Made by a program: the position numbers and the translations under genes. Under the pieces are notes generated by a model. It made no database searches and was not told the DNA's origin. It saw only the letters and a program-made list of their open reading frames with translations. 64,000 nt of DNA from Dysidea avara (lineage: Eukaryota; Porifera; Demospongiae; Dictyoceratida; Dysideidae). The stretch lies in the NCBI RefSeq assembly GCF_963678975.1, contig NC_089276.1:7961098-8025097 (forward strand). The letters run 5' to 3'. Below, in pieces: positions 33,885 to 46,100 of this stretch; within the stretch, counting starts at the first letter, position 1; every line of letters starts with the position of its first letter.

Positions 33885-34049
33885 AACATTCCTGATCAAT
33901 GCAGTCCACTATTATTCAGATATTTGTGCTGCATAAAACTCAATCCTGAAACATGGAACAGCTTCAGCTTTGCCAGACCCCCTACTCCCTATACCTACTA
34001 CAGTAATCAGTGCACCCCCTTTCCAAACCCTGGATTCACCCCTGACTCC

Positions 34050-34750
34050 CTTTATCTTATAAATGTTTCTCAACATCTTATCTGGGTGTCACATTTGATT
34101 CAGGTGTATTATGTATTTCACTCCTCACATAGAGAATATTGATCTAAGGGCACAAGAATGTTAGATGGAATCTTTACAATTATGTAATAAACACCAAGTG
34201 TATGGCTTTTATCACCATGGTCCACCCTACCTTAGAATATGCATCATCAGTATGAGATCCCACTATAGAAATGGTATATACAAAGGCGAGGTGCTCAATG
34301 GGTGACATCCAACTACAATTGGAATAGTATCTATGCTTGAAGACCTTTAGTGATCCACCTTATCACATCGATCGACACACAATTTCAAGACTAAAATTTT
34401 CTATAACTCTATAAAATTAATGATGACTTGGCCTTGAAGACTCCTCCATATTTAACCACCACCTCTTATCCCATCATCCACTTCACTTCATCACTCCTTC
34501 AGTAAGAACTAATTCCATACAAATACAATAGCAACTTTTTCCCAAAGAACAATAAATGACTGGAATGACCTACCCATTGAAGCAATCAAATCTCCCAGTG
34601 TTGAACAGTTTTGAGCCTAAATTATGTGTTTGATTTATTGTTGTATACGTAACTATTGATTTTTGTAGGGCTGGTCCCCCATATATCAGTAACCCTGTCT
34701 GTCCAGCAATAATAATAATAAAATAAAAACAAATAAAAATATGACAATTC
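34050..34750 (+). pseudogene. LINE reverse-transcriptase C-terminal fragment with microsatellite tail
   Basis: Interrupted plus-strand frames read YLGVTFDSGV, then VHPTLEYASS, QWVTSNYNWN and WNDLPIEAIKSPSVEQF, the usual order at the end of Jockey/L2-type reverse transcriptases. Followed by an (AATA)n-type tail near 34,708-34,740. Several stops. Probably the far end of the LINE whose upstream fragment closes repeat B. Confidence 0.75.
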
Positions 34751-34783
34751 TGTATAACCTCGGAAATAACCCAATTGTGACAG

Positions 34784-35324
34784 GATTTGCTTGAAGTGGT
34801 CTTCCATACACATCCAATTCAGGGGCATAGGAAGCATGGGTGCATGGGTACTTGGACACCCATAAATATTTCCAGTGGTGTAACTAACGGGTGTCAGCAC
34901 ACTGTACTATATTACTGAAACGATCAAGATACTCTAATAAAGCAGTCACAGTATTCATTCAGAGAAATTGTGCAGTCAACTATGTAGTTATCAATATTGA
35001 TTTTGATTATCAGCAATAGAATATGCAGCCATTGCTATCAGCTCGAGACTTTTTTTTTTTTTTGGTCTTCAGCTTTACCACTGCAGGCACCCATAAGTTA
35101 AATATTTTCCTACGCCTCTGCAATTCTATAGACTTAAAAGACCACAACTTGGTGATCAATAAGCAATTTAACCCAAACTTTTCTCCATTTATTAAGCTAT
35201 GTTGGTACCCGCTACTGACCAAATGTGAAGTCAATAGTGTTTTCTAATCTGAGGTTATGAATTGTCAAGGATTATAAATTAGATGTGTGTGGAAGACCCT
35301 TTTTCACAAATCCAGTCACAATAT
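34784..35324. mobile_element. MITE 'GGGGTCTTCC' copy 3, split by another MITE
   Basis: Outer ends TGACAGGATTTGC...GGTCTTCC and GGAAGACC...TTCACAAATCCAGTCA match copy 1. Its body is interrupted at CAATT by the 301-bp element at 34,820-35,120. Confidence 0.82.
34820..35120. mobile_element. MITE inserted inside a MITE (TSD CAATT)
   Basis: Ends CAGGGGCATAGGAA and TTCCTACGCCTCTG are inverted repeats. 5-bp direct duplication CAATT lies at 34,815-34,819 and 35,121-35,125. Copies 1 and 2 of the host MITE read through this site. Contains the dispersed CTCTAATAAAGCAGTCA motif near 34,930 and a poly-T run at about 35,050. Confidence 0.85.
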
Positions 35325-35329
35325 TAAGC

Positions 35330-37050
35330 ATTTGCTGTGAACCAGACAGACTAAAGCAACAGCTTCCTCGATCAACTATGCACATACATGCAGAGCTAAG
35401 CTCAACTTATAATCTGCAAAACTCCAAAACTCTTAATGTGCAACTCATACACATTCCATGGATCCTCCACCCCATATGACCAAGCTCAAATGGAACATCC
35501 AAAAGCATTTTTACAAAGTCCAATTATGCATTGTCTACATTTGCTCTTTTTGTTTGACCTCTAGCTGGATGCACTGTTATCTCTGTTGAAGGGGTACAGC
35601 CTATAATGCCAGTATGGTATATTATTCTTTACCCAAACATCATTTAGTGTCCAGCTTAAATTTAACCAAAGCTATGTGGCCACACATCTGTTCATGCTTA
35701 GTTGAGTCTTTTTTTATAAGGCAGGTTCTTTGGTATAATATAGTAATTCAACAGTGCATGCAGAGGTCAAGATGAAAAATTTCATAGTCTTTTTCAAAAC
35801 CCTTTGGATCTTCTATTGTTTTATAAAGAGTATAATATAACAACTTTAATTTTTAACATATCTCAAATTCAGCTGGACTAACTGCTTGTGGATGTGTTTT
35901 CAGCTGGTGAAGCCTGACTTGCAGTAAAATGATTAATTTGGCTCTTAACCTGTCCCTTCTGTGGCTTATAGCAGCAGCTGCTAGTGCAAATATTGACAAG
36001 AACTATATTTAGGTGGAAACAGAAACCGGAAAGGATGAAACTTTCATAAAATACTTAAATTATGCTAGAGTATAAAAGCTTGCCTAGTGGCTACCCCATA
36101 AAGACCACCTTGTTATAAAGAATGCCACTGTACAAAGACCACACTGTAACTAGGTCCAAAAGATTCTTAATGACCTCATATATGACCACCTTGTTACAAG
36201 ATCATCTTTATACAAGACCACCTTTTTGCAAAGACCACATGTACTGTAAATAACGAGTCTGTCGAGTATAGTTAGGTCCCAGACACATAATTCTTATTAA
36301 CAAAAACCACCCAATTATATAGTCTGGCGCGGCCGCCCCTTTGATTAGAATTAAGGAATTAGAATTAATTTGATTCTAATCGAAGGGGCGGCTGTGTCAG
36401 ACTACCCATTATAGAGGCCAGATCCCAAGGTGTACTTCATGATCTTATATAGTGACTATGTCAAATATATTAATTTTGTAGATTCCAGAAAATTAATGGT
36501 CCACTTTATGACTCCATGCTAAGGCAATGCCAATTGGTTATGTTTCTGGTACTTTGAAAATCAATTTTAGATGTGGGTGGGTGGAATTCAGCAACAAAGC
36601 ATCAATGAATTGACTACTCAATTTATGATTTAGCTACTGGGCTGTTTTATTTTGATCGTAATATCGATATGTACCACTCAATGTACCATGCATATTTCTT
36701 GCAGGTTTTCATTGATAGAATTAAAATGCGACACTAAACTTGTTGCAGTGCCCAAAATGTAGCTAATTCTAAAAATCTGGCTTTTCCAAAAAGCTGATAG
36801 CAGGCATTTTCCCATGTATTTCTGAAATTTCGCATTCTTAAAAAAGGATGCTGAATGTCATCTCTCCCATGTTTTGGTCCACACCGTATCAAAGAAAAAT
36901 GCAGTTTCATAAGATGACCCTAGCATTTTTTTGGAGCCAATTGCAACCTGTAATGAGGTGATCATCATAAGAAAGTAGCCACCATAGTGCAATGGTCCCA
37001 GCAATGGTCTTGTTAATGAGGTCATTTATGTCCCACTTGTACATCTGTAT
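35330..37050. other. intergenic DNA with a decayed GACCAC repeat and a short foldback
   Basis: No gene found. 36,010-36,290 has repeated GACCACCTTGTTA-like blocks, related in reverse to 57,900-58,020. A short GC-rich foldback lies at 36,321-36,403. Confidence 0.55.
36321..36403. repeat. short foldback AGTCTG...CAGACT
   Basis: Arms AGTCTGGCGCGGCCGCCCCTT and AAGGGGCGGCTGTGTCAGACT, each 21 bp (inner part CGCCCCTT/AAGGGGCG), with an AT-rich centre. A relative lies at 58,048-58,096. Confidence 0.65.
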
Positions 37051-37059
37051 CATCCTCAC

Positions 37060-39980
37060 AAGCTACTACAACTAATTTGCCACCGTCTGCTTCATTCTAT
37101 CCTACAGATCCATGTGTTGAATTTCAGTGGGGAGAGATTGATGGTACTACTGTTGTTGAGTCTATTAATGATGCTTATGAAGAAGTTATTCACTGGAAAC
37201 GTAATGGTTTTTTTTTTTAGTTCCATCTGGTAGGATAGGTAAAGAATTTGTACTGGAGCTTGCTAGGCTATATCAAGCCTATGCCGATAACACAACTCTT
37301 CACTCTATTGCTCTCACAGCCTGTTTTATTTTTCAGGGGCTACTTCTCCAAAAACCTCATGCCAAGAGTAAAACCAAAGATCATACCACATGTTTGGAAC
37401 GTCGTCTTGCTTTGTGGCATGCTGGTGATTTTTCAGCCCTAATCAAGGAAGGAAAATGCATTCAGGATCATCTTCAATCTGCTATTCACAAGACTGGTCA
37501 CAGTAATGTGGCTCGTGATTTTGATCGTCTAATGTCAATGGGCAAGATTTCTGCTGCAGTTGAACTCCTTTCTGCAGATGCTAGAGGTGGTGTCTTGTCA
37601 TTGGACTCTCAGATACCATGTGGTTTGGATGAAGCTGGTTATCCTTTAACTCAGTCAGTGAAGGACATCCTTATTGACAAGCATCCCCCTGCAAGAATGG
37701 CAGTTCCCGAATCCCTTTTATCCTCTGATAATGCTAATGCACCATCCTATGATCCTATTTTATTTGACCGTTTAACTGGAGATCTAATTAAATTGGCAGC
37801 TTTTCATACCCAAGGTGCTGCTGGTCCATCTGGTGTGGATGCATACTCCTGGGGTAGGCTGTGCTCATCCTTTGGACGTGCTTCAGTAAGCTTATGTAAC
37901 TCTCTAGCTGCTGTGGCACGACGTTTGTGTACACAGGAGGTTGATCCCAAAGAACTTATGGCTTTTGTTGCCTGTCGGCTTATTCCACTTGACAAGAAAC
38001 CAGGAGTACGACCAATTGAGATTGGTGATGTTTCAAGGAGAATTATTGCTAAAGCTATTCTCTATGTTATTCGTACTGACATTCAGTTGGCTGCCGGTGC
38101 ATTACAGACTTGTGCTGGCCATAATGCAGGGGCAGAAGCTGCCATCCATGCAATGAGAGAAATATTCGCACATGAGAATACTGATGCTGTTTTACTGGTT
38201 GATGCCAGTAATGCCTTCAACCAGGTTAATCGCCAAAGTGCTCTGCATAACATTTAAATTCTGTGTCCATCTTTTGCAACTATTCTTAAGAACACCTATG
38301 GGGTGCCTATTAGACTATTCATTACTGGAGAGGGAGAGATAGCTTCGACAGAAGGCACAACACAAGGTGATCCTCTTGCTATGGCCATGTATGCTCTGGC
38401 CGTTACCCCCTTAATACGTTCTCTTCGTCAGTCTCAGCCGGATGTTTCACAGGTGTGGTATGCTGATGATGCCACTGCGGGTGGACAACTTGCTTCTTTA
38501 TTGCATTGGTGGAAACATCTTTTGACTTATGGCCCTATGTATGGCTACTTTCCAAATGCTGCTAAAACATGCCTCATAGTGAAGCCAGATCAACTCAATT
38601 TTGCTCAAACACTGTTTAATGGCACTAATATACAGATTTCTTGCGAGGGTCAACGTCACTTGGGTGCTGCTATTGGAACTAGATCATTTACAGAAAGCTA
38701 TGTCTCTAACAAAGTAAAAATGTGGTCTGAGGAGATTTTATCTTTATCAAACATTGCTGAAACTCATCCTCATAGTGCGTACAGTGCTTTTACCCACAGT
38801 ATCAAGCATCGCTGGAATTATATAATGCGTACCATCGAATCAGTGGGTGCATTCTTTCAACCACTTGAAGAAGCTATTCACCAACACTTTCTTCCTGCTT
38901 TAACAGGTCGAATGCCCAGTTCTGAGGTGGAGAGGGAACTACTTTCACTCCCTTGTCACTTTGGTGGACTGAACATTACCAACCCCACCTACTGTAGTGA
39001 TTCCCAGTTTTCATCATCTAGGCTGCTGAGTGCTAGTTTAGTTGCTATGATACAACAGCAAACTGAGAACTTTCATATCCCTTGCCTTCAACAGGCTCGC
39101 TCTACCATCCGTCAGTCCAGACAACAAATAATGACTTCTAGCTTAGCCAATATCAAGTCTCGTGTAGATCCTCCGCTTCAACAAACCATTGAATTAATCA
39201 GTGTTAAATGCTCTTCACTTTGGTTAACTGCTCTTCCACTTCAAGAGCAGAGGTTTCATTTGAACAAACAAGAATTTAGAGATGCACTGTGTCTGAGGTA
39301 TGGCTGGCAACTAGCAAATATTCCAAGTCACTGTGTTTGCGGAACTTCATTTAGTGTTGATCATGCCATGATTTGTCGACATGGTGGCTTGACTTTCATC
39401 CGCCATAATGAACTTTGAGACTTAACAGCAGAATGGTTACAAGAAGTGTGTCATGATGTTACTGTTGAACCTCCATTACTGCCACTTAATGGGGAACTAA
39501 TTACACCATCTTCAGCTAACTGCAGTAATACCGCAAGAGCTGACATCCATGCAAGGGGCTTCTGGGGCAGACGACAAGGTGCATTGTTTGACGTCAGGGT
39601 TTTCCATCCCAACGCACCAAGTTATCGTCAGACCCGGGTTGCTTCCCTTTTTCGTCGACATGAGCTCGAGAAGAAGCGAGAATATGGGGATCGTATACGC
39701 AATGTTGACTGTGGACCTTTCACCCCCGCTAGTTTTTTCAACTTTTGGTGGTTTGGGCAAGGAGGCTACTGTTTTCTACAACCGTTTGGCAGATCTTTTA
39801 TCACAGAAGCACAATACGTCTTACAACCAGACACTCTCCTGGATGCGCTGTGCTTTATCATTTTCCCTATTACGTTCCGCTGTACTGGCCATCCGTGGGA
39901 GCAGAAAGCTGCAGTCAACCGAGCTCCCCACTGTTTCCACTGAGCTGCGCCTAGTGGAGAGCCGTATTCTTACTGATTAG
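37060..39980 (+). pseudogene. decayed reverse-transcriptase element ORF
   Basis: One long plus-strand coding region with four breaks: a frameshift at a T run near 37,205; TAA at 38,255-38,257; TGA at 39,416-39,418; a frameshift near 39,720. N-terminal part FQWGEIDGTTVVESINDAYE, VPSGRIGKEFVLELARLYQA and CLERRLALWHAGD. RT palm motifs: VDASNAFNQVN (box A), TTQGDPLAMAMYALA (box B) and WYADDATAGG (box C, Y-A-D-D). The C-terminal part has a Cys/His segment (HCVCGTSFSVDHAMICRHGG) and ARADIHARGFWGRRQ...ALFDVRVFHPNA, possibly a PD-(D/E)XK-type nuclease (inference). I recall this RT family as common in sponge and cnidarian genomes but cannot name its clade. Confidence 0.88.
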
Positions 39981-39985
39981 AACAA

Positions 39986-39994
39986 TTGTTTTTA
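39986..39994. repeat. 9-bp target duplication, left copy
   Basis: TTGTTTTTA, identical to 57,824-57,832. Lies 6 bp after the stop of the RT pseudogene. Confidence 0.85.
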
Positions 39995-40330
39995 CGTAGT
40001 GGCTATTCGTCCGGTTCCGGACGCCGACTTTACCAGGCTATTCGTCCGGCTCTGTTCACGTGATCCGGTTTTAATATAATACGGCTTTAGTATACCTGAA
40101 CTACAGTATCCTGAACTTAATGTGTTGATGGAATCAGATGAGTCCTGTTTTACAGTTGGCGATAGGTTCGCAACTTTTTCTGAATTAGAACAAAAAATTC
40201 ACAGATACGAGAAGGGGACTGGTTTGTGCAATTCTGAGAGATAGCTAAATAGAACAACCGAGAGAGAAACCCACAAGAATTTCAAGGAAGAGATAGTATA
40301 TTCAGACTGTTTTAGCTGAATTCACGGAGG
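39995..40330. repeat. left terminal inverted repeat of the 17.8-kb element
   Basis: Tip CGTAGTGGCTATTCGTCCGG. Pairs with 57,510-57,823. It includes the beginning of the transposase-like reading frame, so coding sequence lies inside the terminal repeat. Confidence 0.85.
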
Positions 40331-40375
40331 AAAAACATTTAAAAGTAAATCTGAAGGAAAGAGACCCAATCAGTG
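40128..40375 (+). pseudogene. transposase N-terminal remnant (FAR1/FLYWCH-like)
   Basis: ATG at 40,128 opens MESDESCFTVGDRFATFSEL, then QKIHRYEKG, to a TAG at 40,242. Further decayed sequence reads IHGGKTFKSKSEGKR before a GTAAGC donor at 40,376. I recall the pattern G-D-x-F-x-(T/S)-F-x-E-L-E-x-K-I...Y-E, then C-I-H-G-G-K-x-F-K, as the DNA-binding start of SWIM-zinc-finger MULE transposases in invertebrates. Two stops make it nonfunctional. The DDE and SWIM parts that should follow are absent, apparently through internal deletion. Confidence 0.6.
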
Positions 40376-40761
40376 GTAAGCTTGATGTGGTTGCTGGCCT
40401 AGCCTACATGCTTTTGCGTGTGTGTTTCTGTATGTGTGTGTGTGTGTGACATGTGTGCGCGCGTGCGTGGAGTGAGTGAGTGAGTATAACTCTGTTCTGC
40501 CATGACCACGTCATAGGGCTGCATGATGACCCGGCACCTCTTGGTGGCTTGACTAGCTAACACCAGTATCCCTGTCCCTGCTGCAGTGCAGGCAGGGTCA
40601 GGGATTGCAATTTACAACAGCTTTATCACAGATATTATACTAACCTTGGGTCAGTATATCTATGGCTTTATGTCTTATGAGAGGAAGGATTTATTTCTTG
40701 ACCCCCACATGTTTCTAGAGCTTATACCACCATGTATTATGTGTATATGCATCCACTGCAG

Positions 40762-41308
40762 ACGTTGAGTTGTCTGATATAAGATTGCCTGGTAGAGTAC
40801 TAAAACGAGGGATGCCTAAAAGTTCAGACTTAACAGTTATTGGCTTACCAAAGAAAATGAAGTTAGCAGAAGGACCTTTTGCTTTTCTTAGACAGCATCC
40901 CAAGTATCAAGAAAGAGGTATATTTATTATCTGTTTGATTACATTACTATAGCAATGCACTACTCTTCAGGAAATGTTGAAATGGTTTGTTTCTGTTCCT
41001 GATGCTAACACGGCTATGAATGATGGTGTCGTACTGGATGTAGCATCAGTACATGCAAGGCATGAGAAGATACCAAATGATATGCCTGCATAGACGAGAA
41101 TGTTAATTGTTCCGAATCAGAAAACATTTCACTGATGGTGGATGGGCTCAACTGTGTCAGGTCATGGAGAAGAAGAAGTTTAACCCCAGCTACCAAGTGT
41201 GTGAAAGGGAGTTATTGGAATGCACAGCTATATGCTGTGATTGTCATATATCTCATGTTGGATTGAAGTCTACACCAAAGCGAAAAGAATGGTTTTTCCA
41301 CTTGTGCT
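40762..41308 (+). pseudogene. MULE-associated linker and PHD-like finger remnant
   Basis: Exon-like 40,762-40,917 (after CTGCAG, before GTATAT) reads RLPGRVLKRGMPKSSDLTVI then GLPKK. The next exon-like segment from 40,971 reads EMLKWFVSVPDANTA and reaches a TAG. From 41,110 the frame reads RIRKHFTDGGWAQLCQVMEK and then a Cys/His cluster (C-x-x-C-H-I-S-H ... W-F-F-H-L-C), resembling a degraded PHD finger. The order, linker then finger then Ulp1, matches MULE/Ulp1 genes as I remember them. Confidence 0.55.
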
Positions 41309-41462
41309 AAATGAGTCACAGTAATGAAACAAAGTCACACAGTGAAAATACTACACCACAAGTAATCCCTAAAACACAATGCTTTACATGTCACATTTCC
41401 GCCTGGAACATTTGCAAATAGATCACGTGAAAGAAGAGCAAAGGAGAGATTAAAAAACACAG

Positions 41463-42260
41463 GTGCTGAGCACCACAAGTTCAGATGAAGAGTATGAGGA
41501 ACCAGATAGAACTGTCATTGAAATTGCTGCAGGAGTAAAGGTTTATGAATCTGATTTAAAAATTCTACAGAATCAAATGGATTGGCTTAATGCAAGACTA
41601 ATGAATGCTGGGCAAACTTTGCTGAAGAGAAAGTTTCAAAACGTATCAGGATTACAGCGAAGCCAAACATGTATGTTTGATAATAAGAGTGGTGAATTTG
41701 TACTGGTACTAAATTGCTATGAATCCTATTGGATTCTTGTGTCAAAAAGAACTGTAAAATTACACTAGTTAACATTAATGGCAGCAGTTGTATGGGAGTG
41801 TTCCAATCACACCTGGAAAGTACTTGTCCCTAACGTTTCTGGGTGTCCAGGTGGTTCTGACTGTGGATTGTTTGTTCTTGCATTTGCTTATACTTTATGT
41901 GCTGGAGCAGTTCCAGAGAAAATGACATATAATCAAAGTGAGCTTATGTCACACTTTTTATGTTGTTTGACAAGGAAGAGCTCCTGCAAAACCATTACTA
42001 AAAAAACCTGCACTTGTCGACTGCCTGACATTTGGGATGGTATGGTAAAATATCATCCATGCTTAGAACGTTTTCACCAGCCATGCATTCAAGCAGATAA
42101 GACATTCTACCCTCCAAGTGGTACTGTTCTGCATGTATTAAGGAACAAATTGAGGAACCAGGCCAATTGTGTGCTTATATATTGTTGTGAGTTACGTACA
42201 TTTGTTATATTGTTTGTATGTAATCTATATTACAGTGGGGGCTGGTTATTTATCTAAAGT
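41463..42260 (+). pseudogene. Ulp1/SENP-like cysteine protease (C48) remnant
   Basis: Two plus-strand frames. 41,463-41,768 has VKVYESDLKILQNQMDWLNA and FQNVSGLQ, the substrate-side start of a Ulp1 domain (the W-L-N-x segment). 41,778-42,257 has NVSGCPGGSDCGLFVLAFAY, the catalytic cysteine motif (G-S-D-C-G). It is followed by a C-x-C-R-x-P...C-L-E-R-F-H-Q-P-C cluster, like a PHD finger. Ulp1 proteases remove SUMO; copies inside MULE and KDZ transposons are well known, their role is not. A stop between the two frames (41,766-41,768) breaks it. Confidence 0.75.
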
Positions 42261-42600
42261 TATGATTATTCATGTTGACTGCAGAATTCTCATAATAATG
42301 CATTCATTAATATTTTCCCTGCCTCCACATAAAAGGAAAAATAAGTGGTCTGGCTACATGAGACTAGCAGGCTGTATGGAGTTAAGGTGGCCATCCATTT
42401 TCAGATCTGACAACTTTAATGTGGTCAGATTGAACAGCCAGCCAGAATTGGTAAGGGATGGTCATAAAATAATCTAATTTGATTGATGATGTAATTAAAG
42501 TTGCAAAATAAGTGTATATATCTATCTAAGATTTTTTTATTTACAACTTTTCTTAATTTTGCTGTGCATACAGTAGCTACAAACATCAGTAAAATATATA

Positions 42601-42919
42601 TCTAATCCAAAACAGCCAAGCTGTAAAAAAAGTGTGCGGCCCTCAGAAAGGCTATGGTGAAAAAAGATGTGAAATCCAAGGTGGCGGCCAAGAAATGGCT
42701 GTGATGGTAGGTTAATGGTAAAAATTTTAATAATGACAATTCAGGTAAATTTTGTGAAGCGGCACAAAAATTCACCTGAATTGTCGTTATTAAAATTTTT
42801 ACCATTAACCTACCATCACAGCCATTTCTTGGCCGCCACCTTGGATTTCACATCTTTTTTCACCATAGCCTTTCTGAGGGCCGCACACTTTTTTTACAGC
42901 TTGGCTGTTTTGGATTAGA
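42601..42919. repeat. 319-bp near-perfect palindrome
   Basis: Begins TCTAATCCAAAACAGCC and ends GGCTGTTTTGGATTAGA. Arms of about 147 bp differ at a single position by eye (AATAATGAC against AATAACGAC), with a loop of about 25 bp. Each arm yields the same 60-odd-codon reading frame on opposite strands, which is only a consequence of the symmetry. Half of one arm is also present at the tail of element L (25,256-25,360). Confidence 0.93.
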
Positions 42920-43192
42920 TTTCATTTCTTTTTGTATTTGTATACCCCAAAGCCGGCCTATGGCCAGCTTTGGGACTATTTTAACCTATGTTTTTTTTCT
43001 TTACTACAGGAAGAAGAAAAGATGAAGTAGATGTACTTTAAATATTTTATCAGTAAATGTACAAATTATATATATATAATACATATGTGATCGGATTTGC
43101 AAAAAGGGGTCTTCCACACACATCCAATTTGCCAACTTTGACAATTGATAACTTCAGATTGCAAAGAGCTATTGCCTTGAAATTTGGGCAGT

Positions 43193-46100
43193 GGTGATTT
43201 CTTTGCAGCTGAACTCTCTACATGATGGTTTCTTTGTAGTTGAACTCTCTACAAGGTAATTTCTTCTAGCTGATCTCTCTACAGGGAGATTTGTTTGTAG
43301 CTGAACTATCTACAAGGTAACTTCTTCTAGCTGATCTCTCTACAGGGTGATTTGTTCATAGCTGAATTCTGTACAGGTGATTTGTTTGCAGCTGAGCTCT
43401 TTACAAAATGGTTTCTTTGTAGCTGAACTCTCTACAAAGTAACTTCTTCTAACTGATCTTTCTACAGGGTGATTTGTTTGTAGCTGAACTATCTACAAGG
43501 TAATTTCTTCTAGCTGATCTCTCTACAGGGTGATTTGTTTGTAGCTGAATTCTTTACAGGTGATTTGTTTGCAGCTGAGCTCTTTACAGAATGGTTTCTT
43601 TGTAGCTGAACTCTCTACAAAGCAACTTCTTCTAACTGATCTTTCTACAGGGTGATTTGTTTGTAGCTGAACTATCTACAAGGCAACTTCTTCTAGCTGA
43701 TCTCTCTACAGGGAGATTTGTTTGTAGCTGAACTCTCTACAGGTGATTTGTTTGTAGCTGAATTCTGTACTGGTGATTTGTTTGCAGCTGAGCTCTTTAC
43801 AGAACGGTTTCTTTGTAGCTGAACTCTCTTAAAGGTAACTTCTTCTAACTGATCTTTCTACAGGGCAATTTGTTTCTGGCAGAATTTTCTACAGGGTGAT
43901 TTCTTTGCAGCTGAACTCTCTACATGATGGTTTCTTTGTAGCTGAACTCTCTACAAGGTAATTTCTTCTAGCTGATCTCTCTACAGGGTGATTTGTTTGT
44001 AGCTTAATTCTTTACAGGTGATTTGTTTGCAGCTGAGCTCTTTACAGAATGGTTTCTTTGTAGCTGAACTCTCTACAAGGTAATTTCTTCTAGTTGATCT
44101 CTCTACAGGGAGATTTGTTTGTAGCTGAACTATCTACAAGGTAACTTCTTATAGCTGATCTCTCTACAGGGAGATTTGTTTGTAGCTGAATTCTGTACAG
44201 GTGATTTGTTTGCAGCTGAGCTCTTTACAGAATGGTTTCTTTGTAGCTGAACTCTCTACAAGGTAACTTTTCTAGCTGATGTCTCTACAAGGTAGTTAGT
44301 TTGTAGCTGAACTCTCTACATGGTGGTTTCTTTGTAACTGAACTTTCTACAACGTGACTTCTTCTAGCTGATCTTTCAATAGGGTGATTTGTTTGTAGCT
44401 TCACTCTCTACAAGGTAACTTCTTCTAGCTGATCTCTCTACAGGGAGATTTGTTTGTAGCTGAACTTTCTAAATGATGGTTTCTTTGTAGCTGAACTCTC
44501 TACAAGTTAACTTCTTCTAGCTGATCTCTCTGCAGGGTGATTTGTTTGTAGCTGAATTCTGTACAGGTGATTTGTTTGCAGCTGAGCTCTTTACAGAATG
44601 GTTTCTTTGTAGCTGAACTCTCTACAAGGTAACTTCTTCTAACTGATCTTTCTACGGAGCAATTTGTTTCTGGCAGAATTTTCTACAGGGTGATTTCTTT
44701 GCAGCTGAACTCTCTACATGGTGGTTTCTTTGTAGCTGAACTCTCTACAAGGTAATTTCTTCTAGCTGATCTCTCTACAGGGAGATTTGTTTGTAGCTGA
44801 ACTATCTACAAGGTAACTTCTTCTAGCTGATCTCTCTACAGGGTGATTTGTTCGTAGCTGAATTCTGTACAGGTGATTTGTTTGCAGCTGAGCTCATTAC
44901 AAAATGGTTTCTTTGTAGCTGAACTCTCTACAAGGTAACTTCTTCTAACTGATCTTTCTACAGGGCAATTTGTTCGTGGCAGAATTTTATACAGGGTGAT
45001 TTCTTTGCAGCTGAACTCTCTACATGGTGGTTTCTTTGTAGCTAAACGATCTACAAGGTAACTTCTTCTAGCTGATCTCTCTACAGGGAAATTTGTTTGT
45101 AGCTGAACTCTCTACAGGTGATTTGTTTGAAGCTGAACTCTCTAAATGATGGTTTCTTTGTAGCTGAACTCTCTACAAGTTAACTTCTTCTAGCTGATCT
45201 CTCTACATGGTGATTTGTTTGTAGCTGAATTCTGTATAGGTGATTTGTTTGCAGCTGAGCTCTTTAAATAATGGTTTCTTTGTAGCTGAACTCTCTCAAG
45301 GTAACTTCTTCTAGCTGATGTCTTTACAGGGTCACTAGTTTGTAGCTGAATTCTCTACATGGTGGTTTCTTTGTAACTGAACTCTCTACAAGGTAACTTT
45401 TTCTAGCTCATCTTTCTATAGGGTGATTTATTTGTAGCTGAATTCTGTACAGGTGGTTTGTTTGCAGCTGAGCTCTTTAAAGAATGGTTTCTTTGTAGCT
45501 GAACTCTCTACAAGGTAACTTCTTCTAGCTGATGTCTCTACAAGGTCACTAGTTTGTAGCTGATCTCTCTACATGGTGGTTTTTTTGTAACTGAACTCTC
45601 TCTACAAGGTGACCTCTTCTAGCTGATCTTTCTACAGGGTGATTTGTTTGAAGCTGAACTCTCTACAAGGTAACTTCTTCTAGTTGATCTCTCTACAGGG
45701 AGATTTGTTTGTAGCTGAACTCTCTACATGATGATTTCTTTGTAGCTGAACTCTCTCAAGGTAACTTCTTCTAGCTGATGTCTTTACAGGGTCACTAGTT
45801 TGTAGCTGAATTCTCTACATGGTAGTTTCTTTGTAGCTGAACTCTCTACAAGGTAACTTTTTCTAGCTCATCTTTCTACAGGGTGATTTATTTGTAGCTG
45901 AATTCTGTACAGGTGGTTTGTTTGCAGCTGAGCTCTTTAAAGAATGATTTCTTTGTAGCTGAACTCTCTACAAGGTAACTTCTTCTAGCTGATGTCTCTA
46001 CAAGGTCACTAGTTTGTAGCTGAGCTCTCTACATGGTGGTTTTTTGTAACTGAACTCTCTACAAGGTGACCTCTTAGCTGATCTTTCTACAGGGTGATTT

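Noticed and set aside
42602-42918. Two overlapping near-identical 67-residue proteins on opposite strands
   Set aside because: Direct consequence of the palindrome, not independent genes.
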